A program made the position numbers and the translations under genes. A stretch of DNA of 64,000 bases. Source: Streptomyces changanensis. GTDB lineage: Bacteria; Actinomycetota; Actinomycetes; Streptomycetales; Streptomycetaceae. Below the pieces are notes generated by a model. That model ran no database searches. It saw only the letters and a list, made by a program, of their open reading frames with translations, and had not been told where the DNA came from. The stretch covers positions 2,604,001 through 2,668,000 of the forward strand of contig NZ_CP102332.1 in assembly GCF_024600715.1 (NCBI RefSeq), written 5' to 3'. Of this stretch, positions 42,131-51,876 are shown piece by piece. Position 1 is the first letter of the stretch; the number at the start of each line of letters is the position of its first letter.

Positions 42131-42780
42131 TGCGGGGGGGGCGGCGCGGGACGGCGCGCGGGCTTCGAGTGGCAGGCGGCGGGCGGACGGCGGCGGGCAG
42201 CGGGCGAACGGGCGGCAGGCAGCGCGCGAGCGGGCGGGCGGACGGCTTCGGGGCGGGTGGGCGTGCGGTGCTGGACGGCTCTGCTCCCAGTGGCGGGCGC
42301 CGGGCGGGCGCCCGGGGGGACGGCACTGAGCGGCGCGCGGGCGGACGGCGGGCGGCGGGCAGCGCGCGAGTGGACGGCAGGTGGGCGGGATCCGGGGCGG
42401 ACGGCGGGCGGACGGACGACCGACGTGCGGACGGCGCGTGCGCACGGTGTGCTGACGGCGGCGGGCAGCGGGCGGGCGGGATCCGGGGCTGGCGTGTGGG
42501 CGGCGGCGGGCTCCCCGTGGCGGGCCCGGTGGGCTCCCCGAGGGAGCGGGCGTGCCGGGGACAGCGGGCGGCGTGGCGGATGGGCTCCCCAGGGGGCGGC
42601 CCCGGGCGGCGTGCGGGCGGCTCGGGGCGGGCGGACGACCGGCGTGCGGACGGACGACCGGCGGACGGGCGACGAGCGGGTGGCGGCGGGTGGCGGGCGG
42701 GTGGCGGGCGGGTGGGTGGGGCGGGCTCCGCGCGTCCCGCGCGATAGCCGGGCGCGGCGCACCGGGCGCTGGTTGGGTGG
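42131..42780. repeat. Degenerate G-rich minisatellite-like tract
   Basis: Short units such as GGGCGGACGG, GGCGGGCAGCG and GTGCGGACGG recur many times in irregular order. Runs of three or four G at short intervals could allow G-quadruplexes on the + strand. No coding content is supported. Confidence 0.6.
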
Positions 42781-42784
42781 GGGC

Positions 42785-43663
42785 ATGACGACCACTCACC
42801 CCGAGGACTTCCTGCGGGCCTTCCACGCCCGGTGGCCCGCCGTCACGGCGGAGACGATGGGGCGCGGACGCACCCCCGACGGCCGGTCCAGTTACGAGCT
42901 GCTCTGCGAGCGGGCCACCGGGGCGCGCTCCGTCCTGGACCTGGGCTGCGGGGACGGCGTACTGCTGGAGCTGCTGGCCCGCGCGGGGGTGCCGACCCTC
43001 GCCGGCGTGGACCTCTCGCCCGAGGCGCTCGCCCTGGCGCGGCGCCGGGCCGGGGTGCCCGCGGGCGCCGCGCTGGTGCGGGGGCGCGCGCAGCGGCTGC
43101 CCTTCGCGTCCGGGACGTTCGACGCGTGCCTGTCGCACCTGGCGCTGATGCTGATGGGCGAGGTCGAGCAGGTCCTCGCCGAGGTGGCGCGGGTCCTCGC
43201 GCCCGGCGGGACGCTGGCGTGCGTGGTCGGCGGCGGGGCCGTCGCCGACGACGACGCGTACGGGACGTTCCTGCGCCTGCTGCGGCCGGTCGTCGACGCG
43301 CTCCCGCCCGAGCGGCGCCTCCCGCGGATCGGCGACCCGAGGACGCGCGACGCCGGGGCGCTGGGCGCGCTGCTGCGGGCCGCCGGCTTCGGGCCGCTGG
43401 TGTGGGAGAGCGTCCCGCTGCGGCTCGACGGGCCCGTGGCGGACGTGTGGGCGTCCGTGTCGGGCTACTACGACCTGGGGCCGCTGCGGCCGCCTGAGGT
43501 CGAAGCCCTGCGGACGGCGTTCCTCGCGGAGGCGGAGCGGATCACGGGACCGGACGGAAACGTCCCGTGCGCCGTGCGGCTCCACCTGGCCCGCACGGCC
43601 CTCCTGCCGCCGGAGACCCGGCCGCCGGCCGCGCCCGCTCACGCCGGGGCCGCCCCGGCTTGA
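42785..43663 (+). CDS. Class I SAM-dependent methyltransferase
   Basis: The 292-residue Rossmann-fold methyltransferase carries SVLDLGCGDGVLLELLARAG (motif I, near residue 50), the acidic end of strand 2 in AGVDLSPEALALARRR, LPFASGTFDACLSHLALML (motif IV region) and VARVLAPGGTLACVV. The substrate is unknown. It is transcribed alone after the G-rich tract; the ATG has no clear Shine-Dalgarno sequence beyond GGTGGGGGC. The C-terminal 20 residues are Pro/Ala-rich. Confidence 0.9.
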   Translation: MTTTHPEDFLRAFHARWPAVTAETMGRGRTPDGRSSYELLCERATGARSVLDLGCGDGVLLELLARAGVPTLAGVDLSPEALALARRRAGVPAGAALVRGRAQRLPFASGTFDACLSHLALMLMGEVEQVLAEVARVLAPGGTLACVVGGGAVADDDAYGTFLRLLRPVVDALPPERRLPRIGDPRTRDAGALGALLRAAGFGPLVWESVPLRLDGPVADVWASVSGYYDLGPLRPPEVEALRTAFLAEAERITGPDGNVPCAVRLHLARTALLPPETRPPAAPAHAGAAPA

Positions 43664-43718
43664 GGGGCTGCCGCCGCCGGGGGGTGCCTCGCCGACCTGA
43701 GCGGCAGGGCACCCCCTG

Positions 43719-43878
43719 GGGCCTGTCTTCCGGGTCTTGCCGGGCTCGCGGCGTCCGGCACGCACGCTCGCCGCGTCGTCGTCGGTCGCCATGGCTCCGC
43801 CGTGACTCCCTCCTCCGCCGTGCGATCGCGCGCACCAGACGCCGCTCCCCGATCCGGCCTGATCCGAAGGACAGGCCC
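43719..43878. mobile_element. Candidate MITE-like 160-bp element
   Basis: The ends are inverted: GGGCCTGTCTTCCGGGTC on the left and, read on the other strand, GGGCCTGTCCTTCGGATC on the right, matching at 14-15 of 18 positions. The inside is non-coding. Its right end supplies the last base before and part of the TAG stop of the DUF4287 gene. Such GGGCCTGTC-ended spacers are, in my recollection, recurrent in streptomycete intergenic regions. A target duplication was not clear. Confidence 0.45.
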
Positions 43879-44084
43879 TAGGCGCGTTCGGCCAGGGTGT
43901 GGGCCACCAGGGCGTTGGCGTGGCCGTGTCCCAGGCCGTGCTCCGCCTTGAGCCAGGCGACGAGCTCCATGTGGCGGGTGAGCGGAGAGGTGCGGATGAG
44001 CTCCTGCCACTCCGCCACCGGACGGCCGTACTTCTTCTCGATGGAGGGGAAGTAGCTCGCGGGGCCCTTCACCGGCTGCGTCAT
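43878..44084 (-). CDS. DUF4287 family protein
   Basis: The 68-residue protein reads GPASYFPSIEKKYGRPVAEW, then THRMELVAWLKAEHGLGHGHANALVAH-like sequence, which matches the DUF4287 pattern (a short helical domain often found alone or fused in actinobacteria; function unknown). It lies 83 nt downstream of hutI in the same direction and may be transcribed with the hut genes by read-through, but no functional link is known. Confidence 0.8.
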   Translation of the reverse strand: MTQPVKGPASYFPSIEKKYGRPVAEWQELIRTSPLTRHMELVAWLKAEHGLGHGHANALVAHTLAERA

Positions 44085-44167
44085 CGTCTCGTCCTTCTTC
44101 CTGCTGCTTCCTGCTGCTCGCCGCGGCGGTCGCCGTCAGGAGGGGAGACCCGCGCCGGCCGCGGAAC

Positions 44168-45454
44168 TCATCGGTCCCACGGCATCGGATCCGGACGGCC
44201 CGTCACGCGCCTGCCCGCCCGCCAGACCGCCGCCACCAGCGGGACGCCGGGCCGGTACGCCAGGTGCACGGGGGACGGGGCGTCCAGGAGCGCCAGGTCC
44301 GCGCGGGCCCCGACGGTGAGGCGGCCGACGTCGGTGCGGCGCAGGGCCGCCGCGCCGCCCGCCGTGGCGGCCCACACGGCCTCGTCGGGCGTCATGCCCA
44401 TGTCCCGTACCGCCAGGGCGATGCAGAACGGCATCGACGACGTGTACGAGGAGCCGGGGTTGCAGTCCGTGGACAGGGCGACGGTCACGCCCGCGTCCAG
44501 CAGGCGGCGGGCGTCCGGCCACTCGGCGCGGGTGGAGAACTCGGCGCCGGGCAGCAGGGTGGCGACGGTGTCGCCGCTCGCGAGCGCGTCGACGTCCTGC
44601 TGCGTCAGGTGGGTGCAGTGGTCGGCGCTGGCCGCGTCCAGCTCGACGGCGAGCTGCACGCCGGGCCCGTACGACAGCTGGTTGGCGTGGATCCGCGGGT
44701 GCAGGCCGCGGGCCTTGCCGGCGGTCAGGATCGCGCGGGCCTGGTCGCCGTCGAAGGCGCCCTTCTCGCAGAAGACGTCGATCCAGCGGGCGTGCGGGGC
44801 GCACGCGTCGAGCATCGGGCCGGTGACGAGGTCGACGTAGCCGGCGGGGTCGTCGGCGAAGTCCGGAGGGACGACGTGCGCGCCGAGGTAGGTGACCTCG
44901 TCGGTGTGGCGGGCCGCGAGGCGCAGCGCCCGCTCCTCGTCCTCGACCGTCAGGCCGTAGCCGGACTTCGTCTCGAAGGTGGTCGTGCCCTGGCGGAGCG
45001 CCTCGTCCAGGTGGCGGGTGAGGGTGGCCTCCAGCTCCGCGTCCGGGGCGGCGCGGGTGGCCGCCACGGTCGTGCGGATACCGCCCGCCTCGTACCGCCG
45101 CCCGGACATGCGGGCGTGGAACTCGGCGGTGCGGTCGCCGGCGAACACGAGGTGGGAGTGGGAGTCGACGAAGCCGGGGATCACGGCCCGGCCGGCCGCG
45201 TCGACGCGGTTGTCGGTGGCGGGTGCTTTGCTGGACGCACCGATCCAGACGACGCGGTCGCCCTCGATGGCGACCGCCGCGTCCCGGATCAGTCCGAGGG
45301 GGGATCCGTCACCGAGGGAGGGGTCGTTGGTGACCAGGGCGGCGATGTCGGTGATCACGGTGGTGGCGGTGGCCGCCGCCGCGACGGCGCTGTTCGCCGT
45401 GTGGGGGCCGGTGCGCGCCGGGGCGTTGTTCGTGGGTTCGTTGCCGCTGTTCAT
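44168..45454 (-). CDS. hutI: Imidazolonepropionase
   Basis: The 428-residue amidohydrolase-superfamily enzyme opens the ring of imidazolone-5-propionate to give N-formimino-L-glutamate in histidine degradation. Metal and substrate residues are in [16 protein letters not shown] (HxH), [27 protein letters not shown] and [12 protein letters not shown]. The ATG gives a 30-residue Ala/Thr-rich N-terminal extension. It is the last hut gene of the cluster, 26 nt after hutF. Confidence 0.96.
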   Translation of the reverse strand: MNSGNEPTNNAPARTGPHTANSAVAAAATATTVITDIAALVTNDPSLGDGSPLGLIRDAAVAIEGDRVVWIGASSKAPATDNRVDAAGRAVIPGFVDSHSHLVFAGDRTAEFHARMSGRRYEAGGIRTTVAATRAAPDAELEATLTRHLDEALRQGTTTFETKSGYGLTVEDEERALRLAARHTDEVTYLGAHVVPPDFADDPAGYVDLVTGPMLDACAPHARWIDVFCEKGAFDGDQARAILTAGKARGLHPRIHANQLSYGPGVQLAVELDAASADHCTHLTQQDVDALASGDTVATLLPGAEFSTRAEWPDARRLLDAGVTVALSTDCNPGSSYTSSMPFCIALAVRDMGMTPDEAVWAATAGGAAALRRTDVGRLTVGARADLALLDAPSPVHLAYRPGVPLVAAVWRAGRRVTGRPDPMPWDR

Positions 45455-45480
45455 GGTGGGGGGTTCCTCCTTCGGCCGGG

Positions 45481-46815
45481 TCAGGCGTGCAGCGCCGCGA
45501 TCGAGTCCCGCAGGGCCCGGGCGACGTCCGGTACGAGGGCGTGGACCCCGTCCCGTACGACGTGGCGGCCGGCGACGACCGTGTGGCGCACGTCCGCTGC
45601 CGACGCGGCGAATACCGCCGTCTCGGCTGCCAGACGCGGTTGGGGTCCCGCTGTCCTGACGGTGTCGAGGGCGATCGTCGTGAAGTCGGCGAGCGCCCCG
45701 GCCTCCAGCCGGCCCGCGTCGGGCCGGCCGAGGGCGGCGTGCCCGTCGGCGGTGGCGGCGCGCAGCAGCGCGGCGGCGGTCCAGTGGCCGCGGGTGCGGG
45801 AGCGGAGGCGTTCGTCGAGCTCCATCGCCCGCGCCTCCTCCAGCAGGTCGATGACGGCGTGGCTGTCGCTGCCCAGCGACAGGGGCGAGCCGGCCCGCTG
45901 GAGGGCGACGGCCGGGCCGATGCCGTCGGCGAGGTCCCGCTCGGTCGTCGGGCACATGCACGTCCCGGTGCCGGAGCCACCGAGCAGGGCGACGTCCTCG
46001 TCGGTGAGGTGGGTGTTGTGGACGCCCGTGGTGCGCGGGCCGAGCACGCCGTGGTCGGCGAGGAGCCGGGTCGGGGTGCGGCCGTGGGCGGCGAGGCAGG
46101 CGTCGTTCTCCGCGGTCTGCTCGGAGAGGTGGACGTGCAGCGGGGCGTCGCGGTCGGCCGCCCACCGGGCGACGGTGGACAGCTGGTCCGCGGGGACGGC
46201 GCGTACGGAATGGACGGCCGCGCCGATTCGTACCCCGTCCCGCTCCTTGAGGCCGGCCGCGCGCTCGGCCCACGCTTCGGCGGTGCCGTCGGAGAACCGC
46301 AGCTGGTGCCGGTCGGGGGCGGCGCCGAAGCCGGAGGACAGGTAGGCCGTGTCGAGGAGCGTGATGCGGATGCCCGCCTCGCCGGCCGCCGCGATGAGCG
46401 CCTCGCCCATGGCGTTGGGGTCGGCGTACGGGACGCCGCCGGGGGCGTGGTGCAGGTAGTGGAACTCCCCGACGGCCGTGATGCCGGCCAGCGCCATCTC
46501 CGCGTACACGGCGCGGGCGAGGGCGTGGTAGCTGTCGGGCGTCAGCCGGGAGGCGACCTGGTACATGGTCTCGCGCCAGGTCCAGAAGGTGCCGGAACCG
46601 ACCTGGACGGTGCCGCGCAGGGCCCGGTGGAAGGCGTGGCTGTGGGCGTTGGCCAGGCCCGGGAGGGTCAGGCCGCGCAGGGTCACGGCGCCCGGTGGCG
46701 GGGTCGCGGTGCCGGTGCGCACGGCGGCGAGGCGGCCGTCCGCCACGTCGAGGGCGACGCCCGGCTCCACGTGGGTGCCGAGCCAGGCGTGTTCGCACCA
46801 GTAGGTCAGGCGCAC
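45481..46815 (-). CDS. hutF: Formimidoylglutamate deiminase
   Basis: The 444-residue amidohydrolase removes ammonia from N-formimidoyl-L-glutamate to give N-formyl-L-glutamate. It opens with [11 protein letters not shown], has [15 protein letters not shown] (HxH), [39 protein letters not shown] and [15 protein letters not shown] (metal Asp). The presence of HutF predicts the two-step route through formylglutamate, not the one-step HutG formiminoglutamase. The GTG start overlaps the preceding gene by 10 nt. Confidence 0.94.
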   Translation of the reverse strand: MRLTYWCEHAWLGTHVEPGVALDVADGRLAAVRTGTATPPPGAVTLRGLTLPGLANAHSHAFHRALRGTVQVGSGTFWTWRETMYQVASRLTPDSYHALARAVYAEMALAGITAVGEFHYLHHAPGGVPYADPNAMGEALIAAAGEAGIRITLLDTAYLSSGFGAAPDRHQLRFSDGTAEAWAERAAGLKERDGVRIGAAVHSVRAVPADQLSTVARWAADRDAPLHVHLSEQTAENDACLAAHGRTPTRLLADHGVLGPRTTGVHNTHLTDEDVALLGGSGTGTCMCPTTERDLADGIGPAVALQRAGSPLSLGSDSHAVIDLLEEARAMELDERLRSRTRGHWTAAALLRAATADGHAALGRPDAGRLEAGALADFTTIALDTVRTAGPQPRLAAETAVFAASAADVRHTVVAGRHVVRDGVHALVPDVARALRDSIAALHA

Positions 46816-48017
46816 GCGAGTCCCTCCAGTACGTCGGCGAGGGCGAGGACGCCGGCGACGCAGTCGTCCTCGGTGGCGTGCTCGGCCGGGGAGTGGGAGA
46901 CGCCCGTGGGGTTGCGCACGAAGAGCATCGCCGTCGGGACGGCGGCGGACAGGATGCCCGCGTCGTGTCCGGCGCCCGTGCCGAGGACGGGGACGCGGCC
47001 GCCGAGGAGCTTGCCCAGCTCGTCGCGGAGTGCGTGGGCGAACTCGACGACGGGGGTGAAGGACTCGCGGACCACGGCGAGGTCGACGCCCTGGCGGTCG
47101 GCCGCCTCCCGGGCGGCCGCCTCGACCCCGGCGACGACCCGGTCCAGGGTCGTCTGGTCGGCGGCGCGGGAGTCGAGCCAGCCGCGGACGACGGAGGGGA
47201 TGGCGTTCACGCCGTTCGGCTCGACGGAGACCTTGCCGAAGGTCGCGACCGCGCCGGCGAGTTCCGCCTCCCGGCGGGCGGCGAGGACGGTCTGCGCGTA
47301 CGACAGCATCGGGTCGCGCCGGTCGGCGAGCCGGGTGGTGCCCGCGTGGTTGGCCTCGCCCCGGAAGTCGTACCGCCAGCGGCCGTGCGGCCAGATCGCG
47401 GAGGCGATGCCGACGGGGTCGCCCGACAAGTCCAGGGCCCGGCCCTGCTCGACGTGGAGTTCGACGAAGGCGCCGATGCGGGCGAGCCGCTCCGGGTCGG
47501 GGCCGATGGCGTCCGGGTCGTACCCGGCGGCCTCCATGGCCCGGGGCAGCGTGACGCCGTCGGCGTCGCGCAGCTCGTGCGCGGCCTCCTTCGTCAGCTG
47601 CCCGGCCGCGAGCCGGGAGCCGACGCAGGCGAGGCCGAAGCGGGCGCCCTCCTCGTCACCGAAGTTGACGATCGCGAAGGGGCGGCGGAAGCGGACCTGG
47701 CGGGAGCGGAGTTCGTCGAGTGCGGCGAAGGCGGAGACGACGCCGAGGGGGCCGTCGAAGGCGCCGCCGTCGGGCACGGAGTCCAGGTGCGAGCCGGTGA
47801 CGACGGCGTCGCCGGCCGTCGGGTCGCCGAGCCAGGCCCACTGGTTGCCGTTGCGGTCGACCTCGTAGTCCAGGCGGCGGGCCTCGGCCTGCATGCGGAA
47901 CCACAGCCGGCAGTCGGCGTCGGCCCCGGTCCAGGCGAAGCGGCGGTAGCCGCCCGTGGCGTCGCTGCGGCCGAGGGGCCGCAGCGACCGCCACATGGCG
48001 TGGAAGGTGTCGCTCAC
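46806..48017 (-). CDS. M20-family amidohydrolase inside the hut operon
   Basis: The 403-residue enzyme is of the allantoate amidohydrolase/N-carbamoyl-amino-acid hydrolase type. The binuclear metal site is visible in [19 protein letters not shown] (His and bridging Asp), [11 protein letters not shown] (Glu), FVELHVEQG (His) and VSHSPAEHA (His). General annotation would be allantoate amidohydrolase. Its place between hutU and hutF, coupled by GTGA to hutU and overlapping hutF, instead suggests it acts on N-formylglutamate, the missing final step of the HutF route. I infer this role; it is not proved. Confidence 0.88.
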   Translation of the reverse strand: MSDTFHAMWRSLRPLGRSDATGGYRRFAWTGADADCRLWFRMQAEARRLDYEVDRNGNQWAWLGDPTAGDAVVTGSHLDSVPDGGAFDGPLGVVSAFAALDELRSRQVRFRRPFAIVNFGDEEGARFGLACVGSRLAAGQLTKEAAHELRDADGVTLPRAMEAAGYDPDAIGPDPERLARIGAFVELHVEQGRALDLSGDPVGIASAIWPHGRWRYDFRGEANHAGTTRLADRRDPMLSYAQTVLAARREAELAGAVATFGKVSVEPNGVNAIPSVVRGWLDSRAADQTTLDRVVAGVEAAAREAADRQGVDLAVVRESFTPVVEFAHALRDELGKLLGGRVPVLGTGAGHDAGILSAAVPTAMLFVRNPTGVSHSPAEHATEDDCVAGVLALADVLEGLACA

Positions 48018-49678
48018 GCGGAGCCGTCCTCACGCATCGGGACGCGGACGCCCTTCGCGTCGGCGACGGCGACGGCGCTGTCGTAGCCGGCGTCGACGTG
48101 GCGGATCACGCCCATGCCCGGGTCGTTGGTGAGGACGCGACGGATCTTCTCGCCCGCCAGCGGGGTGCCGTCGGCGACCGTGACCTGGCCGGCGTGGATC
48201 GAGCGGCCCATGCCGACGCCGCCGCCGTGGTGCAGGGAGACCCAGGAGGCGCCGGAGGCGACGTTGACCATGGCGTTCAGCAGCGGCCAGTCGGCGATGG
48301 CGTCGGAGCCGTCGAGCATGGACTCGGTCTCGCGGTACGGGGAGGCGACGGAGCCGCAGTCGAGGTGGTCGCGGCCGATCGCGAGCGGCGCCGCGAGCTC
48401 GCCGGAGGCGACCATGTCGTTGAAGCGCTCGCCGGCCCTGTCGCGCTCGCCGTAGCCGAGCCAGCAGATGCGGGCGGGCAGGCCCTGGAAGTGGACGCGC
48501 TCGCCGGCCAGCTTGATCCAGCGGGCCAGCGACTCGTTCTCCGGGAAGAGGTCGAGGATCGCCTTGTCGGTCTTGTGGATGTCGGCGGCGTCGCCCGAGA
48601 GGGCGGCCCAGCGGAAGGGGCCCTTGCCCTCGCAGAAGAGGGGGCGGATGTAGGCGGGGACGAAGCCGGGGAAGGCGAACGCCCGCTCGTACCCGGCGAG
48701 CTGCGCCTCGCCGCGGATGGAGTTGCCGTAGTCGAAGACCTCGGCGCCGGCGTCCATGAAGCCGACCATGGCCTCGACGTGGCGGGCCATCGACTCGCGG
48801 GCGCGGGTGGTGAAGCCGGCCGGGTCCTTGGCCGCGAGGGACGCCATGTCGTCGAAGTCGACGCCGACCGGCAGGTAGGAGAGCGGATCGTGGGCGGAGG
48901 TCTGGTCGGTGACGATGTCGACGGGCGCGCCCTCGGCGAGCATCCGCGGCAGCAGTTCGGCGGCGTTGCCGAGGAGGCCGATGGACAGGGGGCGGCGGGC
49001 GTCGCGGGCCTCGGTGGCCAGCTGGAGGGCGTGCTCCAGGGAGTCGGCCCGCACGTCGAGGTACCGGTGCTCGATGCGGCGCTCGATGGCGCGCGGGTCG
49101 CAGTCGACGCAGATCGCGACGCCGTCGTTCATGGTGACGGCGAGCGGCTGGGCGCCGCCCATGCCGCCGAGGCCGGCGGTGAGGGTGATCGTCCCGGCGA
49201 GGGTGCCGCCGAACTTCTTCGCGGCGACGGCGGCGAACGTCTCGTACGTGCCCTGGAGGATGCCCTGCGTGCCGATGTAGATCCAGGAGCCGGCCGTCAT
49301 CTGGCCGTACATGGTGAGGCCGAGCTGCTCCAGGCGGCGGAACTCCTCCCAGTTGGCCCAGTCGCCGACCAGGTTCGAGTTGGCGATGAGGACCCGGGGG
49401 GCCCACTCGTGGGTCTGCATGACGCCGACGGGGCGGCCGGACTGCACGAGCATCGTCTCGTCCTGCTTGAGCGTGCGCAGCGTGCGGACCATCGCGTCGA
49501 AGGAGCGCCAGTCGCGGGCGGCCTTGCCGGTGCCGCCGTAGACGACGAGCTTGTCGGGGTGCTCGGCGACCTCGGGGTCGAGGTTGTTCTGCAGCATCCG
49601 CAGGGCGGCCTCCTGCTGCCATCCCAGGGCGCTCAGTTCCGTACCGCGCGGGGCCCGTACGGGGCGGGGTCCTGACAT
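48014..49678 (-). CDS. hutU: Urocanate hydratase
   Basis: The 554-residue NAD-dependent hydratase converts urocanate to imidazolone-5-propionate. It contains [27 protein letters not shown] sequence, [47 protein letters not shown] with the active-site Cys, and [17 protein letters not shown]. It is the first gene of the hutU-M20-hutF-hutI operon; hutH (histidine ammonia-lyase) is not in the window. The ATG is preceded by GAGGCATCCCC. Confidence 0.97.
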   Translation of the reverse strand: MSGPRPVRAPRGTELSALGWQQEAALRMLQNNLDPEVAEHPDKLVVYGGTGKAARDWRSFDAMVRTLRTLKQDETMLVQSGRPVGVMQTHEWAPRVLIANSNLVGDWANWEEFRRLEQLGLTMYGQMTAGSWIYIGTQGILQGTYETFAAVAAKKFGGTLAGTITLTAGLGGMGGAQPLAVTMNDGVAICVDCDPRAIERRIEHRYLDVRADSLEHALQLATEARDARRPLSIGLLGNAAELLPRMLAEGAPVDIVTDQTSAHDPLSYLPVGVDFDDMASLAAKDPAGFTTRARESMARHVEAMVGFMDAGAEVFDYGNSIRGEAQLAGYERAFAFPGFVPAYIRPLFCEGKGPFRWAALSGDAADIHKTDKAILDLFPENESLARWIKLAGERVHFQGLPARICWLGYGERDRAGERFNDMVASGELAAPLAIGRDHLDCGSVASPYRETESMLDGSDAIADWPLLNAMVNVASGASWVSLHHGGGVGMGRSIHAGQVTVADGTPLAGEKIRRVLTNDPGMGVIRHVDAGYDSAVAVADAKGVRVPMREDGSA

Positions 49679-49743
49679 GGGGATGCCTCCTCGGTTGCTC
49701 GGCCTGGGGCCACTGGGACGACGCTCACCGTGTTGAGCGGGTT

Positions 49744-49766
49744 ATTCACATCCTGAAGGACTGAAT
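49744..49766. promoter_or_regulatory. Putative operator in the hutU/decarboxylase divergent promoter region
   Basis: Half-sites ATTCA and TGAAT lie 13 nt apart. The right part GGACTGAATAG shares GACTGAATAG with the RpiR regulator's own palindrome at 55364-55387. It lies 65 nt upstream of hutU and 52 nt upstream of the divergent decarboxylase-like gene. Confidence 0.6.
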
Positions 49767-49817
49767 AGTTGTAGTCAACAGCTGCGCGGCGGCAGAACGG
49801 GTGTTTGGCTGGGTGCC

Positions 49818-51149
49818 ATGGCTTCCGACCGTCGTGATCAGGCCGTCCGCGCAGCCGTCGCCCACGCGCTGCTCTCCGACTCCGCACCCGTCGCCGCCCT
49901 CCTCGACACCGCCGGCGTCCGCGCCTCCGCCGCCGCCCTCCGCGCCGCCTTCGCCGCCGTCACCGACGCCCCCGTCCTGCACGCCTTCGCCGTCAAGGCC
50001 GCCCCGCTCGTCCCCGTCCTGCGCCTGCTGCGCGAGGAGGGGCTCGGCGCCGAGGTCGCGAGCCCCGGCGAACTGGCCCTGGCCCGCGCTGCGGGCGTAC
50101 CGCCGCAGCTCACCGTCCTGGACTCCCCCGCCAAGACCCCCACCGAGCTGCGCGAGGCCCTCACCCTGGGGACAGCCGTCAACGCCGACAACCCCCAGGA
50201 GCTCGCCCGGCTCGACCCCCTCGTCGCCGCCCTCACCGGCGCCGGCGGCACGCCCCCGCCCGTCGGGCTGCGCGTCAACGCCCAGGTGGGCGGCGGCTCC
50301 ATCGGCGCCCTGTCCACCGCGACCGACACGTCCAAGTTCGGCGTGCCGCTGCGGGACGACGGCGCCCGGGAGTGGATCGTGCGCGCCTTCCTGGAGCGCC
50401 CCTGGCTGACCCGGCTGCACACCCACTCCGGCTCGCAGGGCGTGCCGCTCGCGCTCATGGCCACCGGGGTGCGGGCCGTGTACGAGCTGGCCGAGGAGAT
50501 CAACGCCGCGGCCGGGCGGCACCAGGTCGACACCGTCGACATCGGCGGCGGCCTGCCGGTCAACTTCGCGTCCGAGGAGGAGACCCCGACCTACGCGCGG
50601 TACGCGCGGCTCCTCGCCGACGAGGTGCCCGGGCTGTTCGACGGGCGGTACGGACTGGTCACGGAGTTCGGCCGGGCGCTGCTGGCCAAGCACGGCACGG
50701 TGCTCGCCCGCGTCGAGTACACCAAGACCTCCGGCGGGCGCCCCGTCGCCGTCGCCCACGCCGGCGTCCAGGTCGCCACGCGCACGGTCTACGACCCCGC
50801 CTCCTGGCCGCTGCGCATCGTCGCGTACGACGCCGCCGGGCGGCCCAAGTCCGGGCCGCCCCTCGCGCAGGACGTGGCCGGGCCGGCCTGCTTCGCGGGC
50901 GACCTCCTCGCCGTGGCACGACCGCTGCCGCGGCTGGAGCCGGGCGACGTCGTCGCGGCGCTCGACACCGGCGCGTACTACTTCGCCCACCACTATGCCT
51001 ACAACTCCCTGCCGCGGCCGGGCGTCTACGGCTACGAGCTGGAGCCGGACGGGACGGTGCGGTTCGCCACCGTGCGGTCGCCGCAGCGGCCCGCGGAGAT
51101 CGTCGCCGAATCGGGCGGCGAACACCGGGACGCTCTGGTACGCCGGTAG
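49818..51149 (+). CDS. Diaminopimelate decarboxylase-like PLP enzyme (fold type III)
   Basis: The 443-residue protein has the alanine-racemase-like barrel with the PLP lysine in VLHAFAVKAAPLVPVL (near residue 58), HTHSGSQGVPL, VDIGGGLPVNF (phosphate-binding glycines) and VTEFGRALLAKHG. The C-terminal domain has GPACFAGDLLA (active-site Cys/Asp region) and GAYYFAHHYAYNSLPRPGVY. It may decarboxylate a basic amino acid; its divergent position from hutU suggests a link to amino-acid breakdown, not cell-wall DAP supply. It could share the hut operator. Confidence 0.88.
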   Translation: MASDRRDQAVRAAVAHALLSDSAPVAALLDTAGVRASAAALRAAFAAVTDAPVLHAFAVKAAPLVPVLRLLREEGLGAEVASPGELALARAAGVPPQLTVLDSPAKTPTELREALTLGTAVNADNPQELARLDPLVAALTGAGGTPPPVGLRVNAQVGGGSIGALSTATDTSKFGVPLRDDGAREWIVRAFLERPWLTRLHTHSGSQGVPLALMATGVRAVYELAEEINAAAGRHQVDTVDIGGGLPVNFASEEETPTYARYARLLADEVPGLFDGRYGLVTEFGRALLAKHGTVLARVEYTKTSGGRPVAVAHAGVQVATRTVYDPASWPLRIVAYDAAGRPKSGPPLAQDVAGPACFAGDLLAVARPLPRLEPGDVVAALDTGAYYFAHHYAYNSLPRPGVYGYELEPDGTVRFATVRSPQRPAEIVAESGGEHRDALVRR

Positions 51150-51441
51150 CGGCACGGGCACCGGCGGCGGGGCGGGCGCGGCGCGCGCGTGCCCGGCGGG
51201 CGCGTCGCGCGGGGCGGGCGCGGCCCGGGGCGGCCCGGCCGACGCGTCGCGCGGGGCGGGTTGCGGGGCCTGGCGGGGCGGGCGCGGCGCGCGGGGCGCG
51301 GGTGGGGCCCGGGGTGGCGGAGCCTACCGCGCCGGGGGCACGTTCCAAGGGAAAATGCCAGAAGTCCCACCCGTGGGCAGAGCGTTGCGTAACGTCTCCA
51401 TCACTGAGCCGTTCGCGTCTGCGCCATGGGAGGGGAGCCGC
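51150..51441. other. GC-rich spacer before the roadblock/DUF4388 cluster
   Basis: The first half is low-complexity G/C sequence with repeats of GCGTCGCGCGGGGCGGG. After about 51330 the composition becomes normal (TTCCAAGGGAAAATGCC), which is the likely promoter region of the roadblock-like gene. No gene is seen. Confidence 0.5.
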
Positions 51442-51876
51442 GTGCCCGGAATCGACGAGTGCCTGGTCGAGGCGATGGCCCTGCCGGGGGCGCGCGGGGC
51501 GGCTCTCGTCGACTGGACCAGCGGGCTGGCCCTCGGCACGATCGGCGAGTCCCCCGTCGGCGACCACGAGACCTCCGCGGCCGAGGCGGCCGAACTGGCC
51601 CGCGCCGCCGCCGAGTACGAGTCCTTCACCCCGTCCACGCCCGCCGCCTCCCCCGCCGATGCCGCCACCGGTGCCGGCCCGGAGGGCGACGACGACGGGG
51701 GCGCGCCCGTCGAGGACCTCATCGTCACCACCCGCACCGGCTACCACGTGCTCCGGTTCGTCACCACCAACTTCGACAGCAGCCTCTTCCTCCACCTGTG
51801 GCTCGACCGCACCACGGGCAACCTCGCGCTCGCCCGATTACGCCTGCGCGACCTCGCCGAACGGCTGGTGCTGTGA
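51442..51876 (+). CDS. Roadblock/LC7-like protein, first gene of a four-gene cluster
   Basis: The 144-residue protein has ARGAALVDWTSGLALGTIGE near residue 15 and VEDLIVTTRTGYHVLRFVTT, then LFLHLWLDRTTGNLALARLR at the C-terminal end. It is clearly a paralogue of the 123-residue protein at 53351-53722. It differs by an acidic/Pro insertion (about residues 60-90). I call the family roadblock/LC7-like from the strand-helix layout; the match is by eye. The GTG has GGGAGGGGAG 4-5 nt upstream. It overlaps the next gene as TGATG. Confidence 0.7.
   Translation: MPGIDECLVEAMALPGARGAALVDWTSGLALGTIGESPVGDHETSAAEAAELARAAAEYESFTPSTPAASPADAATGAGPEGDDDGGAPVEDLIVTTRTGYHVLRFVTTNFDSSLFLHLWLDRTTGNLALARLRLRDLAERLVL

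Larger units (their letters stand above)
42001..42784. other. Gene-free stretch with tandem hairpins and a G-rich low-complexity tract
   Basis: After the two hairpins at 42018-42130, about 650 nt are dominated by degenerate GGGCGGACGG-like units with very strong G over C bias on the + strand. Frames are open only because of this composition; none shows a ribosome site or real protein pattern. It ends directly before the methyltransferase gene. Confidence 0.65.

Noticed and set aside
42130..42747. 205-codon open frame in the G-rich tract
   Set aside because: The sequence is degenerate repeat with almost only Gly, Arg, Ala, Asp; there is no start signal and no family pattern.
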